A stretch of 64,000 bases of DNA from Panagrolaimus kolymaensis (lineage: Eukaryota; Nematoda; Chromadorea; Rhabditida; Panagrolaimidae): NCBI GenBank assembly GCA_028622995.1, contig JAJQJQ010000034.1, positions 2,418,001-2,482,000 of the forward strand. The letters are read 5' to 3'. The notes below the pieces were generated by a model. That model did no database searches, was not told the origin of the DNA, and worked only from the letters and a program-made list of their open reading frames with translations. A program made the translations under genes and the position numbers. This document shows, piece by piece, positions 25,432-37,926 of this stretch (its first letter is position 1; the number at the start of each line of letters is the position of its first letter).

Positions 25432-27949
25432 TTATAAAAAGACAAATGCAATAATCATTAAAATAAAGGCTAAATAATTATAAACAATAGTTTGGGATGA
25501 TGCGCCATTAGCCCCTCGAGGTGTAAGTTGGAGATTGTGATGTTTGAGCCATGCTTCATATTGATATGGTTCTTCAACAAAATCTTCCAAATCTTCTGGA
25601 AGATCATCCACGATATGAATCTTATAACCCATATTGTAATTTGTGTAACTTTGATAATAAATTAAATCAGGCGTGGATGCATTTGGAGTGAATGTAAAAA
25701 CCGCGGGTGCAACATTTTCATCACATTTTAGTTTCAATGTATTTCGATATTCTGTGAAAGAATTATATGTATCTGCATTATCATCAGGATTTTCTTGAGT
25801 CCAAATGCATAGATTTCCAGTTGTGTCATCTGGATTATTTCCACCAATAATGTGAATTTGCTAAAAATCAGAATGTTAAAATTATTTTTCTTTCCCAAAG
25901 AAAATCTCTTTTTTTTTTCTTACCTCTTTTTCATCATTCGAAAGTTTCATATAACCTCCAAATGGGTCATCAGATATGTAAAGAGGATTATAAAAATCTG
26001 TGGTTGATTTATCGTTGCCTCCTTGAACAATAAATGTATATGTAATATTTCGGCGAAGATAAAGGTCAGCTAAATAACCATTGACATACCATACATATGT
26101 GCCTGGTCGAGCATGAGCCATATATTGATAACCTCGTTTTCCACCAGGAACGCCAAGTTGAAAAGTGAAGTTATGTCTTTTCGGTGTTCCTAAAAGGGTT
26201 GTAATTTGCCATCCATCAACATTTTTTAAATCATCAAAAGCTGATTGAGCTGGAATAAATGGTGGAATGCGTTGAGAAACATTGGTAATTGAAACATGAC
26301 CAAAATCAACTCGGAATTTATAACAATATATTGCTAACCAATCGATGTGATTGATATCATATTCTTCGGGAAGATCGATAATAATATCTTGTCCACCTCG
26401 ATATCGTTCATTCATGGCTGTAATCATTTCAGGAGTATCTCTGCTACGAATGGGAACTTTTACACCTGCGTCATAAACAACGTTGGGTCCTCGACCAACA
26501 AAGAAATAACCATCTGGAAAAAAAGCATTGTTAATAATTATTTTAGCTGACTAAATTTACCTGGAGCTTTATCCCCATCAAAAGTAAATCCAAAAATTTT
26601 GATGGTTCTTTTATCCATAATCAAAATAGGACCTGAACCAACATTGTATCGACTTCCATGAAGTTCATTGGTAAGAAATTGAGGTCGAGGAATCACGAGA
26701 CCTTCTTTGATTTCAACGCTTCCAAAATTGTGCTGCAAAAATTTTTTTTCATTAAATCTAAAAGCAGAACAATTTTTTTCCTATGAAAACTTACATCAAA
26801 ATTCAAACAATACAAACTAAAACTTTTAAATGCAGTAACTTTATGAAGCCCTGGAAGAGCCAAAACTACTTGGGCATTCTCATATTTCTTTAATGGTGCC
26901 ACACCAAATTCTAATGATGGCACTTTTAATCCCTCTTTTGTGGGTAATTCTGTTCGATCCAACCAAAAATAAACATCTGCAAAATAACACCAAAAATTAT
27001 TAATTTATTAAATTGTTTTTAATTTTTTCGATTAAATTTTTTTTGTTTGAAAGAAAAACAAAGAAAAGAAAAATTGACCCAACTTTTATTTTGGTTTCCA
27101 TAATTATCCGTTTCCCCTATGTTTTTTTGTTTTTTTCATTCAAGTGCAAATTGATCCATGTTTTCCTTTTTCTATTTATTTTTTTTTTTCAGCTAATTTT
27201 TGCCGCTTCGAAAAAAGCAAGCAGCCTTCTGGTTTTTTTCGCTGTTTGTTTTTGTTAGTCTATCTTTTTTTTTTTGTGACAGATGATGGCCACAACAACC
27301 AATCGCATGGCAGCCGTTTCGGTCGTTTCAGAAAGAGAGTAAATCGTGAGACAAGAATAGAAAAAAGCTTTTATTGTTGGTTCATACAATTTTTTTTGTT
27401 GCGGTATATAGCATTATTTTGACAATTGAAGGTCAAGAATAGAAGATTCCCAGAAAAGCAAAAGCAAGCAAAAATAGACAAAGCTTTGATTTATGCCGAC
27501 TTTTTTCTTTTTTTAAGTCGACAAAAATCCATACAACAAACATTAAAAATTTGTTTAGCACAAGAACAAAATTGTTTAAAGCAAGAAATGAAACGAACTG
27601 GCTTTAATCTGATTAATAAAAAATTTTATTTTTATTTTTCAAAACCTTTTTTTCCAGAATCCAGTTAAAAATAAATATGTACCTGGTCCATTTCCATTAT
27701 ATGTAAAATTCACTAATTGTATCGCCGTTTCATTAATAACATAAACTTTTCCTTGAACTTCTCCATCTCCAAGATTACTTAATTCTCCCACAAATGTACC
27801 ATATTCGCTATCATAATCATTAAATACCAATGCTGAGCAACCGACTGGAAAAAAATTATAATTTTAAACTAAGATGCTTTTGGGAGATTAGGAGAGGATT
27901 AATTACCTGTTAGCAGCGTAATCGCTGCAGCTACTGTTGGTAGCCACAT
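25432..27949 (-). CDS. DM13-domain extracellular protein, Skeletor-like (first copy)
   Basis: Secreted or membrane-anchored protein. Six exons (minus): 27949-27907, 27844-27683, 26976-26795, 26732-26561, 26513-25924, 25860-25432. They join in phase to 525 residues. A short signal sequence (MWLPTVAAAITLL) precedes two DM13 units. The second is clear: DGYFFVGRGP, IDLPEEYDINHIDWLAIYCY, VDFGHVSI. The C-terminal half resembles the plastocyanin-like end of Drosophila Skeletor: RPGTYVWYVNG, TFIVQGGND, DDPFGGY, LCIWTQE, then a late Cys. It ends in a hydrophobic stretch (YLAFILMIIAFVFL), probably a GPI signal or membrane anchor. I see no DOMON domain between the DM13 and cupredoxin-like parts, whereas Skeletor and Knickkopf have one. 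Intron 2 is long (26977-27682). An acceptor at 27964-27965 lies 14 nt upstream of the ATG. Confidence 0.85.
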
Positions 27950-27965
27950 TGAAAGGAGGAGGTCT
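27950..27965 (-). promoter_or_regulatory. Probable trans-splice acceptor of the first DM13 gene
   Basis: TTCTTTTAG on the minus strand ends at 27964, leaving a 14-nt leader before the ATG. No upstream cis exon is evident. Confidence 0.45.
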
Positions 27966-29580
27966 AAAAGAAGATCAAAATCAATTTTTATGAAATCAAA
28001 GAAATTACAAACAAAAAATAAGAAAAAGAAATTGATCGATCGCGACATGGAAGAAACAAGGTTTAAAAAAAATATAAAAACAAGGTCGTCATTTTCTTTG
28101 AAAAATGAATAAAAAAAATAATTGTAAATGCCATATTTTTTTCTTTTTACAAAAAACGTTCAATCAAAGAAAAAAGTGAAGGAAAAAGAGTTATTCAAAA
28201 ACTGAAAAACTTAAGAAACATATTTTTTTATTTGACGCAAACAAAAGAGGCATTGACTTTTAAGATTTTAAGGAAGAAAAAGGAAAAAACCGAATCGGTC
28301 ATGTCCGAGAAATAAACACGCATCACCCCCATAAAAAAAACTCATCTTTCTTCTTTCTTTTACTTGCGCAGGCAAAGCAAAGGGGCCATTGTCAAGTCAA
28401 ATACAATACAATAAAAAGAAGAGAGAAAAAAAAGTGACCATGGTTTCTGCAACTGTCGCGCATTTTAAGACAAAAACTGCCGCTCACTTTATTGTGACAA
28501 ATGGAACGAAGAAAGAATTAAAGAAGAAGAAGAAGAATGCCAGCCTTGAGGACTCCGCCTTTTAAGAAAAAAATATTAAAAACATGGAAAAAAAATCGGT
28601 GACTTTGACTTTTGTGATGATGGGTTGGACGAGATTAGGAAACATAGAGCTCATCGCTGCTGTCCCGTTTTTTTTCAATGGAATAAATGGTCAAAACTAT
28701 TTTATTCTTCTTTACGCCGATTCCCAACAATATCAAAAAGGAAAAAAATTTATGCATGACGCCAATCAACAAAATTACTTTCTTGACTGACTCATCATCA
28801 AAATCTAATGAAGAAAATAGAAAAAAAAAAAAATAAATTTGTTAATTCGTTCATCTTTTCTTCTTTTTTACGGTTTTACGCTCTCGCCCGATCGACGACA
28901 TTATTAATAAATAAAAAACGGAAGATGACGACGACGACAAAAAGGCAAAGTAAAAAAATGTGTTGATTCGAGGCCATGAGAAGTAGGCCAAAAACAAAAT
29001 TTTGGTTATGAAATTTTTAAGAATCTTTTTAATGGGATTTATTTTAATGGGATTTGAGTGAGTCAGAAAGAATCTATCTATCAACAATAATTTAAATGTA
29101 TGTATGTAACATATTTTTGTTTTGTGAAAATTTTTACTAAAATAAAAAAGATTGTTTTGGGTTTGGTTTAAAAAAAAAATGATCCAAAGCTTTTAGTTGA
29201 AGTATTTATCCTTTTTCAGTTCAAAAGAAAAAAGAAAAGAAAGTAAAGCCACTTGATAGTGCTTTATATTTTCGGCACCCTCTATGAAAATAATAAAGAA
29301 TAAAATTCAATTTTCAACCCTCACTCTCTTAAAAATGAAGTGAGAGAAAGGACACATACGGCGCGAGTAAAAGCGAAAAGTAAGAAGAAAGAAACAAAAC
29401 CCCAAAACCTTCTTTTATTCTTATTTTTTTTTCTATTTAACGGTAGTAACAAGTCTCCAAACATTGGCAAGAAAAAACCTTACACTTAAAAACAAAAGAA
29501 AGTTAGTTGGTGGCAAGTTTTTAGTTTCTTTTCTCTCTTTTGTAAATAAATAAAAAATATATACCGAATCTTTTTTTTAC
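27966..29580. other. Intergenic region upstream of the first DM13 gene
   Basis: Homopolymer-rich sequence with short unsupported ORFs, probably promoter sequence. A more balanced stretch with GAA repeats is at about 28500-28560. Confidence 0.45.
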
Positions 29581-32437
29581 TCAAGTAAAACAAAAAAACA
29601 AATACAAATCCGATCGTCGACATTTTTGATGCTGCCAAATAGGTCGTCTCCGTTCAAAGCTCGTTCGATCTCGATGCTTGCCATCGAAGTCGAGAATCGT
29701 CACCTTCTCTCCTTTTGGAAGATTTGGTTGTTCTACAACCAAAAAAAAATTTAAAAAAATTGTAAATGAGTCAAATATAAAAAAATCGAAAAACGAGTTT
29801 CAATGAAATAAAAAATTTCGTCGACTTTCATAATTTTGTGAAATTTATTGGTTATGATTCAAATTAAATCTTTAAAAATAAATATTTTAAACCCATGCTG
29901 AGCATCAAGGTCAACAATGGATGAATTTCAAAGTCAAATCAAAAACTGTCAATCAAAAAAAAATATGCAAAATACTTTTAAAGCAAATCTTTGCAAATCT
30001 TAAAGCAAGATGGTCAAGAAGAAGAACACATACAAACATAAAATTAAGAAATAAAAATAAAAATGAAAAATTTGAAAATGAGGCAAAATAAGCTTAGCCA
30101 TGACATATTTGAGTTTGGTGGGTTCATCGTCCTTTTTTCGCTTTAACCCTATCAATTTCTCCATGTCGAGTCATGTCGTAAATTTGACAATCATCTAAGC
30201 AGAAAAAAAGAAGAAGAAAATGATCAGATAAAAAATAAAAATAAAGCGTTACTCTCATTTATTTATTTTTTTTACTCAAAAAAGGGAAAAGAAAAAAGCG
30301 GCCATCGTCGTCGTGCGCGAGTGATTGACTATTTTGTTTTTGCATGAAAATGGAAGCGTTACATGAACCACCAAACCTATCAACTTTTCCTTTTTTCTTT
30401 CTTTGATTTTTTTAGCATTAAAATTTTTTTAAGTTGGGTATTTAAAATACCCATAAACCTTAAAGATTAACAAAGGCTCGCTTACTTTTCTAAAGAAAAA
30501 ATTGAGGCGATCGATGAAAAATTATTTTAAATGAAATTGAGAAAAAAAGGTTAGTGAAAAGATACTACAAATGAATGACCCTCGCGCAAGAGAAAAAAAG
30601 TAGTCTCGAGCTTCGAATTTTTAAACGTTTATTCAATTTACTTACTTACTTTTAGGAATATCTCTTATTATTTTTCTTCTTCCGCAAAACGCACCTTTTT
30701 TATAAAATGGCTAAAATAAATTTTTGTTGAGACGACTTTAAGTTAGCTTAGTTGGTTAAAGAATGCTGCTTGCTTCTTGTTGTTGTTTCATTTCATTTAG
30801 TTTCGTCATAAATGGTCACAAACATAAGAGGAATGAGTACCCTTACTCACTTACTTTTTAGTCGTCTCGTCCGTAAAAAAATTTTCTGAACAAAAAAAGC
30901 TCTCAAATTCGATTCCACACGATTGACGACATCCATTTTTTGATTTTGATTTTTGAGTGAGTGGATTTTATATTAGTTATTTTAGGTTAAAAAATAAAAA
31001 AGAGTTAAATCACCAGAGTATAAAAAAAATCATCATCAAAGCAGTAAAATAAAAATTAAAAAAAGAGGGTCAACCGCCAGGAAAAAAACGGAAGAAAGAA
31101 AACGAAAAATAATTTGAAGCCAAAAAAAAAATAAAATAAAAAGATGGGAAATGAGATTCAATTACCTGCCATCTGCAAATGTATAAAAAAAGTGTATGAG
31201 AAAAAGAAAAAAAAATAACAGCGCCGTTAAAAGCAGCTATTTGAACAACAACATACATCATCACGACGATAAATGAGGATGACTACGGCGACGACCACCT
31301 TCAAAAAAATAAAAGAGGCTAGAAAAAAGATATGGAGTGGTTTGGTTTGGTGCCATACCGATATGACCGATGAGAGAGAGATGGACCCGAATGTTGTTTT
31401 CTTCACTCCTTTTAATGGTTATGGTGGTGGTGGTCACCTCTTCTTCTTTCCAACAACAACTAAAGCATGCATTGAGTAATCAGCAAACATTTTTGACCTT
31501 GGCTTTATTTAGAGCACGAGAAGTCTAAAACAAACTCTTTCTTTTAAGAAATATGAGTGAGTGAGAGAGTGACCGTTGAAGAAGGAAAAAAACTTAAAAA
31601 ACTAAAAAGAAGAAGACGACAATCAAGAAGGCAAGGTGACAATGCTATTTGCGATATTTATTTTTTTTTGAAAATCATCTTTCTTTTCTTTCTTTTTTTT
31701 CAAAAAAAAAATTTTGAGGAAGAGGTTTTGATTGGATTTTTCTTTTCAGCTGCGGAAGGAAGCAAACCAGAATTTTTCAAGGCAAGCAAAAAAAGTTTTT
31801 AGATTAAAAAAATTCAAATAAAAAAAGCTATCCTTCAAAAACCATCATCCGATACTAAAAAAATATTTGAAGACGAAAAGACAAAATTATACTTGTTTAG
31901 AAAAAATAATAATAATAAAAATCATGTCATTTCTTTTGTTTTGTTTCTCAATGAAAGAAGACAATTATTTTAGCCCAATTTGAATTATTCAATCAAAAAC
32001 AACCCGTTGCGTCGTTTTTTTTATTCACACATTGTTGTTCAAAATAAGGATTCTTAAAGATGGAAGGAGGAGGAAGAAGACAAAAAATGAAACAAAAATG
32101 AATGATCATTTGAGATTTTATTTTTCGGCACTCGTAATAATTTCACCATGAAACAAACACATGGAGGCTCAGCTCAATTTAGTGGAATAAAAGGAATGAA
32201 GTAAGAAACTATCGCGATCGCGTAATAACCTGGAAAGAAAAAAGCGATGTACAATAAAGATTTATTGTTGTAAATTATGCATAACAGATGGTAAAAGTAG
32301 CGGCAATAAAAGTTGAGTGAAGAAAAAAAATGAAAAAGTTTTGAAATTTTCTTTTTTGTATGAAAAGTTAAACCTTTGAGATAGCTGCAACTCTCTGGTT
32401 GCAAACACGCCGCCGATGCTCCAAAAAGCAATATCAT
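29581..32437 (-). CDS. Candidate small spliced gene with alternative exons (tentative)
   Basis: Four less A+T-rich islands on the minus strand behave like exons. E1, 32437-32374, starts MILLFGASAAC and ends in phase 1 at AAAG|GTTTAAC. E1', 31172-31166, is an ATGGCAG between TTTGCAG and GTAATT, and also ends in phase 1. E2, 30194-30124, begins after TTAG, reads DDCQIYDMTRHGEIDRVKAK and ends in a stop. E3, 29732-29581, begins after TGTAG, reads EQPNLPKGEKVTILDFDGKH and beyond, 50 residues to a stop. Both 3' exons need a phase-1 donor, and both 5' exons supply one, so either start could join either end. I recognise no family. The alternative is chance open frames in regulatory islands. Confidence 0.3.
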
Positions 32438-32939
32438 CCCTTTGTTGTCTCTTTTTTTTTGTGGTGGTCAGTCAAGTCAAGCCCAGTTAAACTTTCTTCT
32501 TCATAGCTTTTGCTTCTTCTTTTTTTGTTGTTGTCTCAAACACATCCATACTCTTTTCCTCGGTGAAGAAGACGAAGAGAGACTAAAGCTTTTTTATGAA
32601 ATTTAATGCGCAAGAGCTTTCATATATGTACAATAAACCGATTTCATATTTTTTTTTTGTTTTGAGTCAAAAACGAAGAAGAAGTAAGCTTATATAGATA
32701 TATGTAATTTAATATTTAAAAACTTGATGTTTTTATTAGTTATTAAAACAAACACAGAAAAATGAAATAAAGAAAGTAGTGAGCAAGATAAACACACGTT
32801 TATTAAAAACAAGGATTTTTTTATTTTATTATATGAAACGATTTATTTATTTAAATATTAGAATTTAAATTTAAAAGCCAAAATAGGAAGAGGAAAGGAG
32901 TGGAGAGATCATCATGCTTGGGGTGTTCATCATCAGTTA

Positions 32940-35900
32940 TTAATGAACAGGCGACCATTGACAAATAGGAGTCTAGAAAAATATGTTTTATAAAAAAAGT
33001 AACAAAATTAAAATTATTTGCATACAGCTCTGCCATCTAAATCTGGTGGTAAATGCATATCATTATAAGGTAAAAATATATGTGAAAGTGACATAGCTTT
33101 TGGAACAATAGAAAATATTGAAAACCAAAATACATCTCGAATATCCAAAGCCCCAGGTAATCTCAAAGTTATGGTTTCATTGTGATAATCACGTAAAGAT
33201 TTGCAATCAAATTCATTTGTATCTCTAAAAATAATTATTTTAAACTATCGTTTTGTTTGCAAAGTAGGTTTACTTGTTAAAAATGGGAACAATATGACCG
33301 CCAGGATTTGGAAGAACTTCCTTTCCAATCATAAACCAAACTGGTACTCCTTCAGTTTTAAGAGAAAATTCAGAAATTTCTATGGTTTTTGTATCTTTAA
33401 TATAAATTGGGCCTGATTTAAGTTTGTAAGCTCCTGATGGTGTAAATGGCCTCAATTGAACTGCTGAGGGAATTTGAAAAGCATTTCCATTTGGAATTAA
33501 TACCACTGCAACAGGAGCCTTAAAAATAATTATTTTGAATAAAAAAAAGTTAAATTTTTGGAAACATTTTTACTTGTCGATTATGATCATAAATTGAAAC
33601 CCAATGAGTTTGTTTAACTAATTGGTCTTCAGGCAATGTCAGCAACATAGGCTGGAAACCTGCATACCATTCTAGAGGAGGTATTCCATCTTGATTAAAT
33701 GCTGCTAGCATTGTAGTTGTTAAAGGTGACAAAGTTGTTGTTGTAGTAGTCGAAAGAGCTTGAGTCGAGTCTGTCGACAAATCAGAAACTGGTGTTGTCG
33801 TTGTGGAATTTGAAACTAATGCCGTAGTTGTTTTAGCTTCTTCAATCATTGAAATTTTATCCGCATCAGATGATGATTCACTTTTAATAGGTTTTCTATC
33901 ACCAAAATGGGCATTAACATTAAAATTAATTGGAATATTTTTTTCGTATGCTCTGCTAAATAAATCTCGCTTTTTTCTGGATGTAGTAACAATGTCACTT
34001 TCAGCTTCAGCGATTGGCATATTTATTGGTGGAGAAAAATGTCGAATAGTTGCATTTATTATTTCTGCTTTCTTTCGTGAAAAAGTTTGAATATCAATTG
34101 GAATAGGTTTTAAATAAAATCCATTTTTACTTGGCCATGCATCTCTTGCACTATTTCCTGTAGCTATTTTAGGTCCAGCCCAAAATGTGATGTTGTCTAA
34201 AAAAAATAATTTTTTTTTATTTTGTTGCTTTTTTGTAAATAATTACCTGAATTTGATTGAGGCTTAAAATGGAATTTAGATACAATAAAATGTCGATGAT
34301 CTACAGCCCAAAGAGCTCCACCAATTTCATAATTTCTTGAAGTATTGATTTGTTCAGCAAACACTCCACAATATCTTCCATAATATGGCAAATCTTGAGC
34401 GCTTACAGCTTTCTTCGAATTTGCTGTTTCTTTTTCCGTTGCTGGTGGACGATTTTGATTTATCCATTCTAAAACTCGATGCTCGGTTTTAATCAATTTT
34501 GGTGGTGCCTTTGTTTGAGTAATTTTTGGTTCCAGAGTGCTAAAACTTTGTTATTTTAGTTTTTTTATTATTATTTATTTTTTAACCTAAAACTATCTGG
34601 ATCTAATTCACCATTACTTATTGCAGCTTTTAATAATCTTAATTCATCCTCCGTTTTTGCATGCTCCTTTAATTTTTTAAGTTGGCTTTCACTTAAATTT
34701 TTCTTTTCTTCCTCTTCTTCTAAATCTTTTGCTTTTTCTTTTTCTTTAGTGTCTTTTGACGCACTTGACGCAATTAATGTCGCAGGTGGTGGTTCAATAG
34801 CTGATGCGGCTGTTGCTGACGAAGACAATAACGCAGATGAACTTAACTCAGCCGCACCGATATTCTTTCCAAAGCCATGATTTCCGCCGCTTGTTAATGA
34901 TTGAGTTAAAGGTTTTGCAGCACCCAAAAGATTCCCAAATAATTCTTGATTTTCATGTGAAAGTAAATTTCGAGCTATTTTAGCAAAATGTTCCACTGGT
35001 GAATCTTTTGCTCCTGATAAAAATTGAAGGGGATTAAATCCACCTAAGCCATTTTCAGCTATACTATTTCCACCTCCAGTAGGTAATCCACCTAAAACAT
35101 TTCCATTTCCACCTGTTGGTAGGCCTCCAAAAAGTTCACTACCAAAATTTGGTGCTTGTGGGATTGGTCCAAGTAAGCCACCACCCAAAGTTTGAGGAGC
35201 ATAACGAACTTGAGATTGAGATTGTGAAAAAATGGAATTTGCAATATTTTCTGTTTGAGGTGAAAAAGGTGAATATGGAGCTGGTGCAAGTCTAGAAAAT
35301 TGCGCTGCAGCAGATGCTGGAAGTTGATTAGTGGTTGGAACAATTGGAACTCCATTAGTTAGGGGCATATGTGGCAGAGCTCCAGCATATTCATCTCGAT
35401 GGTGGTGATGAGTTACTGAAGGACCCGATGAAGCTGCTTGGGGCCTTGAACTAAAATAAAAAATATTTTTTAAGAGACTTAAAATTTTTAAGTTTAACAA
35501 ACATTGCAGAATATGTATTGTTTTTTGGTATTAATTGCCGGTAGGTGTTGGTGGAATAACTAAATCCTGCGGGTCTTGAAGTTGGAGGAGATTTAATAGA
35601 CGATGGCAAACCACGATTATTGTTGTTGCTTAATGTAATTTGATTTGTTGGTAAACTTGGTGGCGGCCTTTCATTTCCAATTGAATTTCTAAAAAAAGAT
35701 TTTCTTCGATAATTTTTTGATTTTTTAAACAAATAAATAAATATTAAATAATGAAAGATATTTGTTTGTTTAAATTGTGTTTAAACATTTCAAGGGCTCT
35801 CTTTCGCCATAATTGACCCAATTTTTTTCAAAAAAAAATAACTTTCAATTTTATTTTAAAAAAATAAAGAAAAGACAAACCTTTGCGTTTCTAAAAGTTC

Positions 35901-36237
35901 TGTTTTTTCATTTAAACTTTGATGTTGAAAAGCATTTTTAAATGGTGGTTTAAGAAATAATGTTATTGGTTGCTGAGGATCTTCCTCATCAAATTTAGTA
36001 AGTTGTTTTTCTTTTTCAAATTTTTTACGATATTCTGACCATGGCACCACCACTCCACCATATCTTTGACCCGAAGATGGAGCTGTGAATGCGGGATTTA
36101 TGGAGGATGCAGCTTTCACTAAAAATGAAAAGAAAAAAGAGTGAAAAGTAAAGGATAAAAAATAAAATACCTATGTATGGAATAAAATTTATGCAAATTA
36201 TTAACCCAAAATAAAAATGCAACAACAAATAATTCAT
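32940..36237 (-). CDS. DM13-domain extracellular protein with long disordered regions (second copy)
   Basis: Nine exons (minus): 36237-36171, 36118-35881, 35688-35503, 35450-34587, 34539-34247, 34196-33574, 33518-33274, 33224-33026, 32972-32940. They join in phase to 915 residues. A signal peptide (MNYLLLHFYFGLIICINF) is followed by about 480 disordered residues rich in Ser, Pro, Asn, Gly and Gln, including an acidic/basic helix. The first DM13-like unit starts GGALWAVDHRHFIVSKFHF, but it is interrupted by an insert with SRKKRD (furin-like) and a Thr-rich mucin-like stretch (TTTTTTLSPLTTT). A second unit (GPIYIKDTKTIEISEF, ITLRLPGALDIRDVFWFSIF) follows. The last exon encodes only ten residues (TPICQWSPVH) with the terminal Cys. 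The relation to the neighbouring DM13 gene is by domain only; the sequences have diverged strongly. Confidence 0.8.
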
Positions 36238-37926
36238 TTTGAATATTACACAACAAAATAAAATTTTTTTTGGGAAGAATAATGACTTTTTACAATAAAG
36301 AAAAATTATTAAAACAAGTATCTATGTTCGCCAAAGTCGTATCTTTCCAAATCAGTGAAACATCGCCTAATCCCAAAAATATCTATCTCTTTGTAATTTC
36401 ACAATAAAAATAAAAACATCAAACTTCAAAAATAACTTCGATAAAAAAAACCAGCACCCTCAGGACAAGTCTTTCTCTTTTTAACTACTATTATGGATTC
36501 TGAAAAAAAAATGAACAAAAAGCGGATAACGATTATCGCTTGTTTTGTAAAAAAAATTGAGAGGGGAGTGTTCTTTCTTTTACATCAGAAGGAGAGATAT
36601 ACATAGATTACATAGAGATAGATCAATGGTAGTTGGTAGCTTCGCTTGACCGATTCACATTCCCTATTTTTTATGTACAATAACAACCGCAGCCAGCCTG
36701 CCTTTCAGTGTTCGCACGGCCTTTTTCTTTTTCCATCATCAAATCGGGTCATATCCATTGGAGCAGCAGCGGCGTGACCACAAAAACGTCGAAGAAAAAA
36801 AAATGTCCATGATTTTTCAAATGAAAAAAAAAAGATAGAAGAATAAAATCAACAAGCTCAATTCTTTTTTCTGGAAAATGATCCGTCAAAAAATTAATGT
36901 TTTCCTTTTTTTCTTTATCTAATTCGTTTTTAAATTTTTCCGTTAAATGTATGTGTGAGTTTCAAATTGAGGTGAACTCATTTGTGTAAATCTATCTAAT
37001 GCTTGGTGCTGTGAAGAAAAATAATGCAATTTTTTAGAGAGTGACTTTATATAACACATTTCAAAATGTAAAAAAATGTTCGACAAGAAATCTTTGATGT
37101 AAGTGCTAAAAAAAGATTTGCGTACAATAACTAAAAGATAAAAACAATGAAAAAAAACAAAGAGGGAAATACATAAAAAAGACGAAGGCACCAAGAAGGA
37201 AGAAGAGCAAAAGTAAAAGATTGATGGAGATGGCTGGTCGCCTGAGCTGCCGGATACGCTACAAAAATGTTGGGGTAAAAATTTGTTTTCATTAGCTAAA
37301 AGAAATAAAAAATGTAAAAAAAATCAAATCATTGTCACCCAACTCAAACATTGGCAGCTCCGAGAGAGAGAGAGAGATTTTTAGCTGCAGATGTTAATGA
37401 ATGAATTGGGTGACAACAAAAAATTTTTAAACATTTTTTTTCATTGAAGCTAAGAATTTAAAAAAAATTATTAAAAAATTATTCGTTTTTTATTTTCAAG
37501 TTTAACCTTCAAAAGTTTTTTAAAAAGGAGGCAAACTTTGCGACACAGAACTATGACTAGCTGAAACAACGAAAAACAAGTTCGTAGAAAAAGAAAATAT
37601 AAAATTGTATGTGTGTGGTGAAGGAATGGACAAGATTAGAGCAATCCGACAGCAAAAGCGCCCTTTAAGAGAGCAGAACAGAAATAAAAAAATATAGAAA
37701 AAATGCGAGTTGGTAATTAAAATTTAAAAAAAGATAACATTATTTTTAAGCTATAAAAAATGGTATTAAAAATCGATCTGGGAGCATTGAGACCGATGAT
37801 AACTTAAAAAGAATGTTATCTATTTGAGATGGTAAAATTTTAATCGCACAAAATCGTTGGTGGTTGTAATTAGTCGCATCTCGAGAAAGTGCGCCCATGT
37901 TGCCGGGTGGGATAAGATGTTAAAAA
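36238..37926. other. Intergenic region between the second DM13 gene and mlc
   Basis: No supported coding exon. Contains a (GA)n tract at 37362-37377 and a more balanced patch at 36660-36800 (GCAGCAGCGG motifs) that may be the DM13 gene promoter. The mlc 3' UTR is at the right end. Confidence 0.5.
37362..37377. repeat. (GA)n microsatellite
   Basis: Eight uninterrupted GA units. Confidence 0.8.
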
